Numbered from the stretch's first letter, positions 22,374-34,192 are shown. The stretch is 64,000 nucleotides of DNA from Prillingera fragicola (GCA_002335605.1 BEDY01000003.1:558001-622000); one strand, 5' to 3'. Numbers and translations: made by a program. The notes: generated from the letters alone by a model not told the origin.

Positions 22374-23284
22374 CTACTGCTGCTCGCCCTCTGGTGCATC
22401 TGTCCGTGGAATAATGCCTCCCTGTAATAGTCAGACATGCAACACGATAAAGCTTACCTGCTCCCACGTCTTGATCACTCCATCCACCAAACCGCGGAGC
22501 TCCAGAAGCGCTCGCTCAACTCCGGCGGCTCTCGAGTTGCTGGGCAATGATGGAGACTCGGATTCACGCAGTAGACGACGAGCCTCAATCTCACGCGAGA
22601 GCACCTCACGCTGACGAGACAGGGTGTCCCGCTCAGTACGAAGGTGGTTGATAGTCGAGTGCAGCGCACTGACCTCGGATTGCACGGTTTGCAAGTTGTT
22701 GGTGTGTGCAAGTAGCTGCTGGCGCATCGCGTCCAAGTCTGATCCTTGTGTCTCCATCGACTGAGCCCGCCCCAACTCCAACTCGCGCTCCAACAGCGTC
22801 GCCTTGGCGGCTACGAGCTCGTCTTGCAACTTCGCAAGGGCAGCATAGTCCATGCCACTGGGCTTGGCATCGGCCTCGACAGGGTCCTGGTGAGCAGTCT
22901 CAGAAGACTTGGTCGCTAACAAAGACGATAGCCGTGCTCGCAGGCGGTTGTTCTCGTCTTGAATATTGTTGACAGTCATTTCAAGCGCGGTGCTGATTGT
23001 CAACGAACGTGTCCGCTCCAGGTAGCTTACAGTTCCTCTCGTTTCTTGTTGCGACTCCGCTCAGCAGCACGACGATTCTGCTGCTTTTGCCTCTCCTTCT
23101 TCTCCTGGACGCTCAGTCCCTGGGTGGCTGCCTTGCCGCGCAATGGCGCGTCGTCCATGTCGGCATCCTTTGGGTCGAGACCGCCCTGCTGCTGATCATC
23201 CAGATGAGGCGAGTCGTTGGCGACGCCATGACCGTTCGATCCAGTATCGTTGTTGGCCGAAAAGTCGGGCTGGAAGAGCTCCAT
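22374..23284 (-). CDS. bZIP transcription factor
   Basis: The first exon starts MELFQPDFSANN and ends in a bZIP basic region, EKKERQKQQNRRAAERSR, containing the invariant N-x2-AA-x2-SR core. It is spliced by a GTAAGC donor onto a second exon beginning TALEMTVNNI. Hydrophobic residues in TALEMTVNNIQDENNRLRA fall every seventh position, which makes the zipper. A long coiled-coil-like segment follows, with ALAKLQDELVAAKATLLERE, then ALHSTINHLRTERDTLSR. The last short exon ends APEGEQQ at 22374. The basic region sits near the middle of a roughly 275-residue protein. Which bZIP class it belongs to (stress, unfolded-protein or nutrient response) cannot be decided by eye. It lies between two minus-strand genes with about 250 and 200 bases on either side. 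Confidence 0.85.
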
Positions 23285-23480
23285 GGTGTGGGTGATGGAT
23301 GGAGAGCTTAAAGTGCTCTTGAAGGATGAAGGAGGGTGAATGTTGTTGCAACACCAATTCACAACAACCAACACTGTTTCGAGAAAGCCTCCGCTCAACA
23401 CGCGGTCAAATCTAAATGTGCCCCTGCGTTTATCCACGACAACGCTCCACCCAACTTCCATGCATCTACAATATGATTGT

Positions 23481-24353
23481 CTAAGCCTTGTAGCGCCAGT
23501 CTGCAAAGCGGTCGTCCTCCCAGTTGACGTACTCGCCACTGATGTCAAGAGGAATGCCAATGGCGCAGCCAGCAATGACAGATCCTGGCTTCTCAGCTGG
23601 CAGGAGCTTGCCCTCGCTGTGCAGCGATTGGAACTTGGTCATGTCGCCAGAAGCCATGACGCCCGGACCGTCGGACCGGATACGGACTTGCATGTCGGTC
23701 TGTTTCGTCAGCGTCCAATCTGCATGTAAGCAACCTACGTCAACAACACCAGGGCGGATCGACAGGAAGGCAACGTTCTGCTCACGCTCCTCGCTAGCAA
23801 AGGTGCGTGCGAGTGAGTTGAGACCGGCCTTGGCCAGCGAGTACATGCCCCATGCCTGGTAGCCAGACACGCTCGCGCCCGACGACACAAAGATGACACG
23901 GCCGGGCGCCTCGGTGGTGGCGGCCGCTCGGAGATGGGGCAGGGCCGGCTGCAGGATGTAAATGGCCGCTAAGAGGTTGGTTTGCAGGGACGGCGTGAGG
24001 GCATCCAAGGGCACGTCGGCGAGCTTGCCTGTTGTCGTGTCAGCATTTATCTTTGGCGGGTGTCCGTTCGTACCCATGGGCTCCAGAGTGCCAGCATTGA
24101 GAATAACACTGTTGAGAGTGCCCCACTTGGCAACGGCTGCATCGACAACTCGCTTGTTGTCCTCTGGCTTTGCGACGTCGCCAGTGACGTTAATGATTCT
24201 GTCTGCACCGTATTCATCGCCGAGAGCCTTTAGCTCGGGCGTCAAGGTACGCTGCAGAGTAGCGATACGTGCGCCGTGCACGCCAAGGAGGGAACGAGCA
24301 ATGGCAAGACCGAGACCCCTGCTGGCACCTGTGAGGACGACGACTGGAGCCAT
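23481..24353 (-). CDS. short-chain dehydrogenase/reductase, Irc24/benzil-reductase-like
   Basis: This is an NADP(H)-dependent Rossmann-fold reductase. Motifs are VVLTGASRGLGLAIA (cofactor-binding TGxxxGxG), VILNAG, the catalytic Ser in VIFVSSGAS, and the YxxxK pair in WGMYSLAKAG. PGVVD near the C-terminus is typical of the Irc24/YIR035C group, whose members reduce diketones such as benzil. The frame is open throughout (290 codons). A 39-base segment at 23738-23700 has GT and AG ends and a CTGAC branch-like site; removing it gives VVD joined to TDMQVRIR, matching the family better than the 13 extra residues do. The spliced form would be 277 residues. The true substrate is unknown. Confidence 0.9.
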   Translation of the reverse strand: MAPVVVLTGASRGLGLAIARSLLGVHGARIATLQRTLTPELKALGDEYGADRIINVTGDVAKPEDNKRVVDAAVAKWGTLNSVILNAGTLEPMGTNGHPPKINADTTTGKLADVPLDALTPSLQTNLLAAIYILQPALPHLRAAATTEAPGRVIFVSSGASVSGYQAWGMYSLAKAGLNSLARTFASEEREQNVAFLSIRPGVVDVGCLHADWTLTKQTDMQVRIRSDGPGVMASGDMTKFQSLHSEGKLLPAEKPGSVIAGCAIGIPLDISGEYVNWEDDRFADWRYKA

Positions 24354-25105
24354 GTTGGTGTGGATTTAGTAGTGGAGGTGGGTGAATTGAAATGTCGGCA
24401 ATAATGGAGCTGTGCTGCCCAGGGCTGCGGAGCTGGCCGTCGGCGGGGTACAGGCGTACAGCTGGAGCAGTGCACAGCTGCTGCCGTGGGCGGAGAATGT
24501 ATGGCATAGTGGAGGCAATGTAGGGCGGAGGTAGAGACCACCTGCCAGGCAGCAGCAGCCGGTGCCGCCGCCGCCGCCGCGCCGCCCAAGTACGTTAGCG
24601 CTTTTGCCCTCATCCACCTTCCCTGAGGAAGTGCCGCCTCTTCTGTCCTCGTGGTGTCGTCCTTTCCCCCGCCGTCCCTCGGCCCACCGTAGTACCACCA
24701 GCCAGCAGCCGCACACTGACCAACTTAGTTGGCCCCTACACAAGCTCCGACCTCTTCTCCCTCCTCTTTCCTGCAACATCGCCTTCAACCAAAACCCCAT
24801 TCTACATCCTTCCTTTTCTTGCTACTTGGACGAAAGATTGAACACACGACACTCTGCCAAAGGATCCGTCAAAATCACTACTGCAGGCACAACGTCTGGC
24901 CACCCACCCGCTCTCGACTACTTCTCCTCCGTCCCTATCTCGCCACTGGCAGAACTCGTCATTGGCATCACTTCTTGTCACTGCATCAAAGTCTCTCGGC
25001 GCATCCACCTAGTTGAACGTCGCATCTCGGCACACTTTTCATCAACGTTCAAACATCCCGGGTATCGATTAGGGGCAACTGCTACTACGCCAGCGCTCGC
25101 CCGCC
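24354..25105. other. divergent promoter region of the dehydrogenase and SKN7
   Basis: This 752-base region separates two divergent starts. It includes a GCC-rich microsatellite around 24560-24590 and long CT-rich stretches leading into SKN7. A plus-strand open frame (24562-25137) overlaps the SKN7 start in another frame and is Pro/Ser/Thr-rich; I regard it as a chance frame in the 5' leader. Confidence 0.55.
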
Positions 25106-27935
25106 ATGTCCCGCGTTCCACCCGGCCACGGCGGTAACGCTCAACTACCTGGCATGTATTACTCTGGCGTGCATCCAAGCCAAGTTGTACCTGGGCAAGG
25201 ATCAGTAGGCATGTCTGGAGGCTACGGCGTCGACCCAGTCTATGGCTCGTATGCGAGGCCGCCTCCAAACGCAGGCCAAGTTCACCAGCAGCAAGGAGGC
25301 CCCTATGCCCCCGACGGCTACAACGCAGTCGCTGGCCCAAGTCGCGATCCCTACGTGTCCTATGGTGCCCAACCGCGCGCCGTATCGGGCGGGATGGGTG
25401 GGTGGGACGGCGTCGACACCAAGCCGGGCAAGATGGATGACGGTCGGTCTGGCGCTTCGGCCCAGATGTCGATGCAGTACGACGGATCAAAGCTAGCATC
25501 TGGTGCGGCTGCTTCAGGTGCAGAAAACGCTGGTTCGGGTGCACAGGGAAGCGGCCAGCAGCCCGGCCCCTCTGAATTCATCAAAAAGCTCTACAAGATG
25601 CTCGAGGATGAGAGTGCTACCTACGGCCGTGGCAAGCCTGCGGGCGCGCCGCGCTCCAAGGGCGAGCGCGGCAGTGTGGGGTGGGGGCGCGGTGGCACCA
25701 GCTTTGTGGTCTGGGACATGAACGAGTTTACGACCAAGATTCTGTAAGTTTCGCCAGCCAAGGAGCTCGCTGACATTCAGGCCCCAGACATTTAGGCACT
25801 CGAACTTTTCGTCGTTTGTACGCCAGCTCAACAAGTATGGTTTTTCAAAGATTAAACACGTCGATGAGGACACTGGTCAGATCAAGGAGAACGTGAGTTT
25901 TATCGGCTGGTGCGAACCTTTGCTCACCAGCAGGTGTGGGAGTTCCAGCATCCCAATTTCCAGGCGGGTGGCAAGGCCGATCTCGACAGCATCAAGGTGA
26001 GATAAGCTGCCGTGACGCAATCTAACGAGCAGCGTAAAGCCGTGGTGCCAAAAAAGGGCGCGGCCGAGGATCGCGAAGCATCGCCTGCCCGCGGACTCAG
26101 CGGCGAGGATGTCAACCGCATCATGGACATGGAGAGCCGGATGGCTGGTCTCGAGGACATTCTCTACAAGACTCAGGAGCAGCTACGAGACTCGCGCAAC
26201 CGCGAGGCGGGCATGATGAGCCTCATGCGTGACGTTGTCGGGCACCTGGCGGCATCGCAAAAGGGTGAGCCGAGATCATCGCAACACACACTGACAATCC
26301 AGAAATGCCTACTGCCGATGGCGAGTCGAAAGCCCGCGTCCATCATCTCCTACAGCTGTTTGACCAAGTGATCCAGACAGGTGCAGCCCCTCCTCCCCCC
26401 CATGCGGCCTTTGTTGGTGGAGGAGCAGTCCCAGGAGGCTTCCCGCCATCTTATGGCGGAGCTCCTCCCATTGCGTACGGGTCTATGCCTTTTCCGGCGG
26501 GTCGCTACGGGGTGCCTCTACAGCCGGGCGCTCCGGGAGCACCGACCGGACAACACGTTTCACCCCGGCCTGAGGGCTCGCGTGATGCCAGTGACGGGCC
26601 CAGTCCGTCGGCTCGCGCGCAGGGGCAGGCTGCTGTTCACCACCGGGATGCTGGTGGAGACGACGTCATCGAGATACCCTCGCAGCACCAGGGCATGTTT
26701 ATGCCGCCTGGAGGCATGTCGGACTCGGGTCAGTGGATGACAGATGGAACCTCCAACGGATCCATGTACGCAAAGCCAGAGAGCACAACGCTTCGCTTTA
26801 CCGCCTTCGCACCCAGCCAGCTTCAACAACAGGCGGGCGGCGCCACCGTGGCACCTGTCGATGAGCGCGACCCCCTCGACACGACGTCGGCCGAGGGATC
26901 TGCATCTGTCGGGGCATCTGGGGCGAATACCGCTGCCGCGACTGCGGGCGGAGGCGGTGTTGAACCCTCACCGTTTGGCACATTATCCGTGCCAGCGCAG
27001 CCCGCTGCTGGTGGTCGCCAGGCTAGTCGTCGTGGCACGACGATCAAGCCGTCATGGACGCAGGCACCTCGCATTCTCGTCGTCGAAGACGATGTCGTGT
27101 ACCGCCAGCTCTCTTCAAAATTCCTGGAGAAGTTTGGCTGCATCGTCGAGACGGTCGAAAACGCCCAGCAGGGTATCGAAAAGATGAACAACACCAAGTA
27201 CGACCTCGTGCTCATGGACATTTTCTTCGGTCCCAGCATGGACGGACGCAAGGCTACCTCGTTGATTCGCCAGTTTGATGTGTTGACGCCAATCATTTCT
27301 ATGACGTCAAACGTCCAAACAAGTGAGTGCATCGCATGCCAACAGCCACTAACGATTCTCAGAGGACGTCGAGACATACATTCAGTCGGGTATGAACGAC
27401 GTTTTGGCCAAGCCTTTCACCAAGCACGGTCTCTTTGGCATTCTGGACAAGCACTTGATTCATCTCAAAGCTATCCAGCTAAGCGGCGAAGTGCCGCGAT
27501 TCCTTGGCGTACCGCCGCTTTCCGACCAAGGTGTCGTCGATGCCCTTACGACAACCGCGGCTCAGTGGGACGGCGAGGCGGACACGTTTTCTAATCCTCT
27601 TGCTGGCAGTGGCTGGGCCGACGATGCTTATCAGATTGTTCTGCAGGTGAGTAGACATTTCATAGCTGAAAGAAGCGCCGCTAACTTTGCAGCAATTTAT
27701 GGCCACAGGCGCTGTGCCAGACTCGACCACCGTCAGCAACGGCCTGACTAACGGCATGTCCAACGGACTAGGAGCCATGGGTGCGGGGCAGGCCTTTGGA
27801 ACGTCTGTCGTGTTCCCCAACTCCATGTTTACGGGCAACCGCAAACGATCGATTGAGGCGGTCAACGAAGATGACTGGGAGGAGCAAGCAAAGAAGCGAA
27901 TGGCGCCTAGCGGAACCGTGTCCGAGATGAGCTAG
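25106..27935 (+). CDS. SKN7: Skn7 transcription factor (HSF-type DNA-binding domain plus response-regulator receiver)
   Basis: Skn7 is the fungal nuclear response regulator for oxidative and cell-wall/osmotic stress, fed by the Ypd1 phosphorelay. After a Gly/Pro-rich N-terminus, an HSF-type DNA-binding domain starts at EFIKKLYKMLED (about residue 155). It continues across introns into FRHSNFSSFVRQLNKYGF and VWEFQHPNF. A coiled coil follows (NRIMDMESRMAGLEDILYK), then a long Pro/Gly/Ala-rich linker. The receiver domain begins RILVVEDDVVYRQL (acidic pocket), with the phospho-acceptor Asp in LVLMDIFFG, the Thr in ISMTSN and the Lys in VLAKPF. The segment after the phospho-Asp is one residue longer than usual. 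The protein ends in a nuclear-type tail with NRKRSIEAV. About six introns; exon 1 is 25106-25743. Confidence 0.95.
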
Positions 27936-28550
27936 CCACAGAACCACGTAACCAGTTATTGAGCGTGGGCGATAGCATAGTGTAGCCCATACGTACGGAT
28001 ATGTGATCCAGTTCACTTGAGCGATGCAGATGAGGCAGGCTGTGCCATGACAAGTTGGTTGATAGCCGTTGATATGAGGGGACGGAATAAAGTGGTGCCA
28101 CTTTTCCGGGGATAAGGGTCTGCTTGACCCGATTTGGTGGGTCTGGCATGTGCCACCCACTCTGGCTGGTGCATGCCCACACCTGCCAGGACGCACAACA
28201 GTAGGGAGCACCCTCATTGCGGCAACGGCGACGCTTTCGGACACTGGGACGTACCTCTTTCTACTATACAAGACGTCTTTAGAGGCTACACATTCAGCAG
28301 GTTTTCAAACAAAACCTATGCGCCTCGTCCCAGTCGGCATCGCTTCATACCCTTAGGACCCCCTCCCCACACCTCTCCGTCATCAACCCTCACGCGACAA
28401 GGCCAGCGCAATCCTCGACCGCATCCCATCGCACCACTCATTCCGATAGAGATCTCAGTATCAGGAGCATTTCCTGTGCTTTCCTGAAGAGATCTTTCTT
28501 GATACGAGTCTCCAAAGCAAACATCGCGCTCTCCACTCTACATCGGCGGC
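27936..28550. other. intergenic region
   Basis: This 615-base spacer between tandem plus-strand genes holds the SKN7 3' region and the promoter of the SAPS gene. No gene or repeat is supported. Confidence 0.5.
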
Positions 28551-31500
28551 ATGTTGTGGAAGTTTAGCTTTGCGACAGGCTCGACCTTGGACACTCTCCT
28601 GTCAAGGGAGACACCGCCCTCGGTCGAGGAGCTGCTCGATGATCAGGACATTCTTTCTGAATGCAAGGCACAGAACAACAAGTGCGCATTGCTTCCCCGT
28701 TCCGTGCGCTGACCTTCACAGACTCGTCACATATCTTTCCCGCGAGGACAGCGTCAAGAGTCTCCTCTCATGGGTCACTTCTGGCCTTGATGATCTCGAC
28801 ACGCAGGCAGAGGAGGCAGAGGACCTAGCGTACTCCCAGGCTTTGAAGTCGACCGAGGCCTACCCTCCATTCAAGGCTGGAAATCCGTCGTCAGGTGTTG
28901 GACCAGTCATGCCTTCAGCTGGTAGCTTGGACAGTACCGCCGAGGAGGACGACGGGAAGAGTAGCTTGGATGACACCCATCCCGGTTTGGGAATTGGTCT
29001 GGGGCAGGGCCTCGGCTCGCAGGAGGCTGACGAGGCCGGCGAGGTCCAGCGCGCAAGGTGAGCACGCCGGAAAGGATGAAGCTGACAGCTGCAGGTATCC
29101 TCAGATCGCGACCGAGATTCTCACGTCAGACCTTTGGACCATTCCGGAGACAGTCATGAACCACCAGGAGGCTCTGCTTAGGCCGTTTTGGGACGAGGTC
29201 GTGCCCCCCATGGATCGCAAGGAGGCGGCGAGGAGTCAGCGTGCCCGCCGTGAGCGGGAGCGCGCGCATCTGACTTTTTGGTCGGATGAGGATGAGGAGC
29301 GCGAACGCAAGCGTGAGGTCGTTCGCGGCATGTGGATGCGCGTCAACGCCTCGCTTCTGCAGAAGCGCACCACAGAGGTACGCCCGGCCACAGTGGCAAA
29401 AATGCTGACGTGAAGATGGTGCGCTTTATCCAGTCCATTCCCAACATCATTGAGCGCATGGTCGAGCACATTGAGAGTCCTGCGATCCAGGATATGCTCG
29501 CACGCATCATTCAGACCGAGGAGGCCGGTGTCAGCGACGTCATGAACTGGCTTGGACAGCAGCGCCTTATCCCACGACTCTTGGAGCGTTTGTCGCCCAA
29601 GTACCAGCCCTCGATGCACGCCATCGTCACCGATCTATTGAAAGGCATTGTTTCCGTCTCGGCACCAAACTCGTCGTTCAACCCTCAGGGTGGCAACGCC
29701 ATGAACCAGCAGGGTGGCCTCCAGTCCAGCGGCAACCGCGACAATCGCCTTGTGCGCGAGCTTACAGACCAGGAGAGCATCAAGACGCTTCTTGGCTACA
29801 TTCTGGAGAATGGCGAGCTTACGGACAGCCTGTGGAAGGGCTTGGATGGCGAGACACCAGGCAACCACCGTTCGGACCCCTTTGTCATTCACCCCTTGCC
29901 CTCGGTCGCCTCTGTGACGTCGTCATTGTGTTGTGTCTCTAATGTGATTGTCGAGGTTATTCGAAGGAACAACTCGGACCTCGCCGAGCCTTATCTGTTC
30001 AACACCATGCGCAACCGCCTGATGACCCTGCAGAGCGAGCAGATGTCGCTTGCACCCGACGAGGTCGTCAGCGCCGAGAGCGAGGACGCCAGCCGCACCA
30101 AGATGGAGGGAGCTTTACCCGAGCTGGCTGACAAGCTCGCAATAGTCCACCTTGGCAACCTTGTGGCCGCTATTTCGGAAAACTTCGAGCAGATTCACAA
30201 GCTGCTCGCCAACCCTCGTTCTCAGACGCGCGTTGCCGCTCCTGGCAACTCGAAGCCGCTCACAATGGAGCGCTATCGTGTTATAGAGCTCTACGCCGAG
30301 TTGCTTCACAGCTCCAACATGGCGACCTTGAACCGTGTGCCGGGTGCTGGGCCCGACTATTCGGCGGATGGAGCTTTGACCGGTGGCTTGGACGGCCTTG
30401 ACAAACTTGGCCAAGCGCTCCAGACTGCCGACACTGGTGACGACGACGATGATGATGACGAGCTGAAAGAGGACACTCCCGAGGCCCAGGTGACGCAGGC
30501 TCGTGAGCTTCCAGTCAGCAGCGGGTCGACAGACTACTCGCTCACCGAGTCGGACGACGTTCCACTGTCCGATGACGAGGCAGACAACGCTGCGTCGCCC
30601 GCCACGCCTGTTGCTCCTTCTACGGCCACTCTCGACGCTACTGTTCCCCCACCTGCATCGGATGCCGATGCCGAGCGACTTCGCAACGTGATGCGCATCG
30701 AGTCAGAGAAGGTCAACCCTTCAGAGGCCGCTAGTCACGCCGCTGTCGCTGCCACCACTGCCGCGCCTTCGTTGGCATCAGATCCTGCCGCTGAGCCCGT
30801 CAAGATCGATGACGAGCCTCTGCCTACCGGCGAGCGCCTCAAGCAGCAGTTTATCAACTTTTCCGTTCTGCCCACGTTGCTGGACCTCTTCTTCGAGCAC
30901 GCCAACAACAACTTCTTGCATCACCTGGTGTACGACATTCTGCAGCAGATTCTCAACGGCCAGCTTGGCCGTGGTTACAACCGCGAGCTGGTCATTGACC
31001 TCTTCAATAGGGCAAAGCTTGTAGACAGGGTGCTCGACGCCCAGCGTCTCAACGATCGTCTCGTCAACTCTGACCCCCGCAAGCCGCGTCTCTCCTACAT
31101 GGGTCACATTTCCCTTATCGCAGAGGAGCTTGTCAAGTTTTTCGCACGTTGCCCCACGGACCTCGCCGACCTTATCGAGCCGTCGTTTACTCAATCCGAG
31201 TGGGACTCGTTTGTGGACGGATCACTCAGGGAAACCCGTGCTCGGGACTCCCAGCCCCTGGCAGGTGGCAAGCCCATGCCTGGCCTGGGCAGTGCCATGA
31301 CCACAGCCAGCGAGAGGTCGGACAGCGAGAGCGACGACGACGACGACGGAGTTGCCGCTACCATCGGCGAGCCGTTGTCTCGCACCGTGGCCAAGCATAG
31401 TCTCGACTCGTACCATGACTCTGGTGCAGATGAGGACGGAGGAATGGAGCAGTTCTGGAGGCCCAGCAATGCTCGCTCGGCGGCTATCGATTCCTCTGAC

Positions 31501-32314
31501 GACGACGATGATGATGCCGATTGGTTGCGTCCGGCCGCTTCGAGCAGCCGCGAGAGGAGGGGCAGCGACGACGAGGATGACTTTGGGGTATGTGGACCAT
31601 GTTTGGCGCCGAAATCCAGAGCTAACTTGCCAGGCCTTCCAGTCTACGGGTAAGGATTTGGACGACGATGATGCCTGGGGGTCATTCACCTCGGTCAATG
31701 CCGCCGACTCGTCGGAGAATCCCTTCGGCGACGATGCCTTTGCCCCGAGCAACGATGCGGCCAGCGCGTATTCCAACACTGAGCCACTCACTCCTCGCGA
31801 CTGGGCAGAGGCCTTTGACAGGGAGTTTGAATCGGCCGAGCCATCGACCACCTCTTGGGCTGACAGCTCGGCCGATGTGCCGGCGATCGTCATGCCGACG
31901 CCTGATGAGACCGACGCCGATGCGCCTTCATGGAGCTTCCGTGGCAGCGACGACCAAGGCGAGGACTTGCCACCTGCAGCTGGAAACACCTTGGAAAGGC
32001 AGGTTCAGGGGCTCAACATCACTGGCGGCCGACGTAGGTCATCCAGCGTGACGGGTCCTGGCGGCCGGCGTGGATCGGCTCCTCGTGAAGAGGTGCTCGA
32101 CGAAATGGCCACGACCTCAACGGCTGATCACCCGCTCGGCCCAGGGGTCAGTCAGGACACCAAGGTCGACGCGGATGGAATGCTGGAGCGCACCATGCCT
32201 GATGGCACGGTTGTGCGTGTGCCCGAGGACGATGTGGCAGTTGGCATTGAGGACGCAATGGGAAGGAGAGTCGACGAGGTGGACGAGGTGGACGGCGACG
32301 AGGGCAAGGCCTAA
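28551..32314 (+). CDS. SAPS-domain protein, Sit4 phosphatase-associated (Sap185/190, Ekc1 type)
   Basis: SAPS proteins bind the PP2A-like phosphatase Sit4/PP6 and direct its role in G1 progression, TOR signalling and stress. The start MLWKFSFATGSTLDTLLSRE is a nearly invariant opening of the family. Next come LLDDQDILSECKAQNNKLVTYL-like sequence across an intron, SVKSLLSWVTSGL, and RYPQIATEILTSDLW. A long exon (from about 29415) covers the helical repeats, including LIPRLLERLSPKYQP, NNFLHHLVYDILQQILN and SYMGHISLIAEELVKFF. The C-terminal third is acidic and Ser-rich (runs of Asp around 30440 and 31335) and likely phosphorylated. Five short introns are inferred. The length, roughly 1,150 residues, fits fungal members. 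Confidence 0.93.
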
Positions 32315-32644
32315 TGACGTGCGAACGATGGCCCCGGAGAGGAGCGATATACCCCTACATCACTTGGCATCCTTCTTTGCATGTACGACCAGCATAGCAT
32401 AAGCGGACCTCGAACGTGCATTGCCCACATTTATCGAATTAAACGAGACTTGCCCTAACGCCACACTCAGAGCCCACGCAACCACTGCGCCAGGAGAGCC
32501 ATCCCTGAGGGCATGGCCTATGACTTTGCTTGCTCACAACCAGGCATACCATGAATAGACATCGGCTGTGCTTAAGCGCCATGCGGCGTCTACCGCACCT
32601 GAGGGCCTGAAGGTCGCTACCGGAGCGACCAGATGCCAGATGTC
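32315..32644. other. intergenic spacer between convergent genes
   Basis: This 330-base stretch lies between the SAPS stop codon and the 3' end of the inferred minus-strand gene. Nothing coding or repetitive is seen. Confidence 0.45.
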
Positions 32645-33475
32645 TCAGCAAACAAAGGCCAAGCCGTAGTAACCGTAGCGTCCGTAGCGTCCGGCGCCAT
32701 CGCATGCTCTTTTAACCATATCAAGCAGAGGACTCTGACCAGCTGAAGGACCTGAAGCTATGTTCCGGTAGGCGCGCCATTCGCGGCGCCACGTATCTCC
32801 CAGAGATCTCACAATGGCCCCTGCGTCCGAATTGGCAGCATGCCACACTGTTGGGGATCGGCAGGGAATGCGGCCTGGGTCCCTAAGTCACGCAGAATGG
32901 GGTGATTCCAGCTGTGTGTCCTACAGGATACGGCGGTGCAGTGTCGCAGGGAGAAAATAGGTTCTTGTGGATTGAGTGTTCGTTGTCCATTCACTGTTTC
33001 GGCAGGCGTTACAGTGAGATCTCCAGTACGCAAGAGATCTACGACAGGTACGGACTGACTCGTGTGAGCCTGCTTACAGTGGCTTCTCATGGCTTTGCAT
33101 CAGCGTGGCTGACTTGTTTCCTGCCTGGGAGGCGTATTTGAGCCACTCGGTGGTCCAGTAGGAAGTAATGGGCCGTTTGGCCCCATCCCGAAGCGGATAA
33201 CAGGTACTGAGGACAGGGCTACGTCTTCGGAGCATGTCACCATCACCCTTTACCAGATCGCCAGGCCCGGTTCCAGTATCGAAACCTGAGGTTGAAGGCG
33301 TTGACAACTCGTCAAAGAGGCTGTTCTCGCCAGCTATCGTCAAGGTCGCTCGTCCACGGCGACGCTGACAGGCCTCTTGGGAGACTCTGGGTGCGAGCGG
33401 ACGATCAGATGGCGACGCCGCAGCGGCGCAAGAGGACGCGCGCCCGGCCCATTTCCTTGCCGCAGTGGCGGCCAT
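32645..33475 (-). CDS. inferred three-exon gene, unknown product
   Basis: Three exons chain with matching phases: 33475-33078, 33038-32932 and 32847-32645, totalling 708 bases or 235 residues. The first exon starts MAATAARKWAGRASS and contains DMLRRRSPVLSTCYPLRDG and ITSYWTTEWLKYAS. The second has LAYWRSHCNACRNSEW. The third reads LWHAANSDAGAIVRSLGDTW, then DMVKRACDGAGRYGRYGYYG, and ends in a TGA at 32645. The first intron has a strong GTAAGC donor and is 39 bases. The second has a weaker GTATCC donor; an alternative donor at GTGACT near 32893 would use another frame for exon 2. No family is recognised. The start lies only about 100 bases from the divergent secreted-protein gene. A further 22 codons upstream, to the ATG at 33541, are also open. 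Confidence 0.42.
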
Positions 33476-33578
33476 CGCAGGCAGACAAGATGGCTCGGTC
33501 TGCTTTGAGGGGGTAAGTGCACGAACTGCTATAAGCTGCATGTCTTCCAGCCATGTCCGAGCTCAACCCCTTGTCGAA

Positions 33579-34192
33579 ATGCTTCTTCTGTTTGTGCTCC
33601 TGGGCGCTCAGCTCGTGTCGGCCGCGTGCTCAACACAGACCGTTTCGGTGACTAGCACAACGTGAGTTGCTCGGGCCTGCACGTTGCTGACATTCCAGGA
33701 CGATTACTGACTCCTTCGCTGTTCCTAGCACGTATTGGCAGCCTGTGCCTTGTACCACCACGACCGTGGCGGCAGTGACTGAGGCCGTCACTGCCACTGC
33801 TCCAGCCACGGAGACCGCCACCTCTCATCCTGGTACGCATAACCTCCTATCAGTGCAGGACCCGAGCTAATTTGCCAGACACCGTCGTCCAAAGACCAGA
33901 CGCCGACGCGATGCTCCCAAGCGCCCTCCGCCGCCGGAGCGCCACACCCACAGCAGTTCCAGAAGGACTGACCAACGCTGAGCGCATGCAGCGCGGCCTG
34001 CCTCTGCGTTCCCCGCGCTGGGTCCGCGAGCTCCGCGATAACGGTGCGCCGGTGCTGCAGCGCAAACGCCAGCAGCTGGAGCCTTCGTGCCTGCCTGCTA
34101 CGGCGACAGTTACCGTGTGGGCCACATCGAGTGTTGCGGAGGCTGTCACATCTGCTTTTTGTTTGTACACCGCCACCACGGAGGAGGTTTAG
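33579..34192 (+). CDS. small secreted Thr-rich protein with NAERMQRGLPLR motif
   Basis: Three exons, 33579-33661, 33699-33832 and 33879-34192, sum to 531 bases and encode 176 residues. The N-terminus is a clear signal peptide (MLLLFVLLGAQLVSAACS). An ATG at 33540 would add 13 residues before it. A Thr/Val-rich region with paired Cys follows, then the motif LTNAERMQRGLPLR (33968-34009). After that come a basic stretch ending QRKRQQ, the block EPSCLPATATVTVW, and a short Cys-containing tail. The same order occurs in the neighbour at 36178. NAERxxRGLP-type motifs are, to my knowledge, widespread in basidiomycete secreted proteins of unknown role. The dibasic sites suggest Kex2-type cleavage, which is an inference. 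Confidence 0.8.

Noticed and set aside
24562..25137. 191-codon plus-strand frame overlapping the SKN7 start
   Set aside because: Pro/Ser/Thr/His-rich leader-like sequence in a different frame from SKN7; a CT-rich promoter produces such frames.
32809..33090. Alternative frame for exon 2 of the inferred gene at 32645-33475
   Set aside because: It can join the last exon by a GTGACT donor but cannot be reached in phase from the first exon's strong GTAAGC donor; kept only as an alternative.
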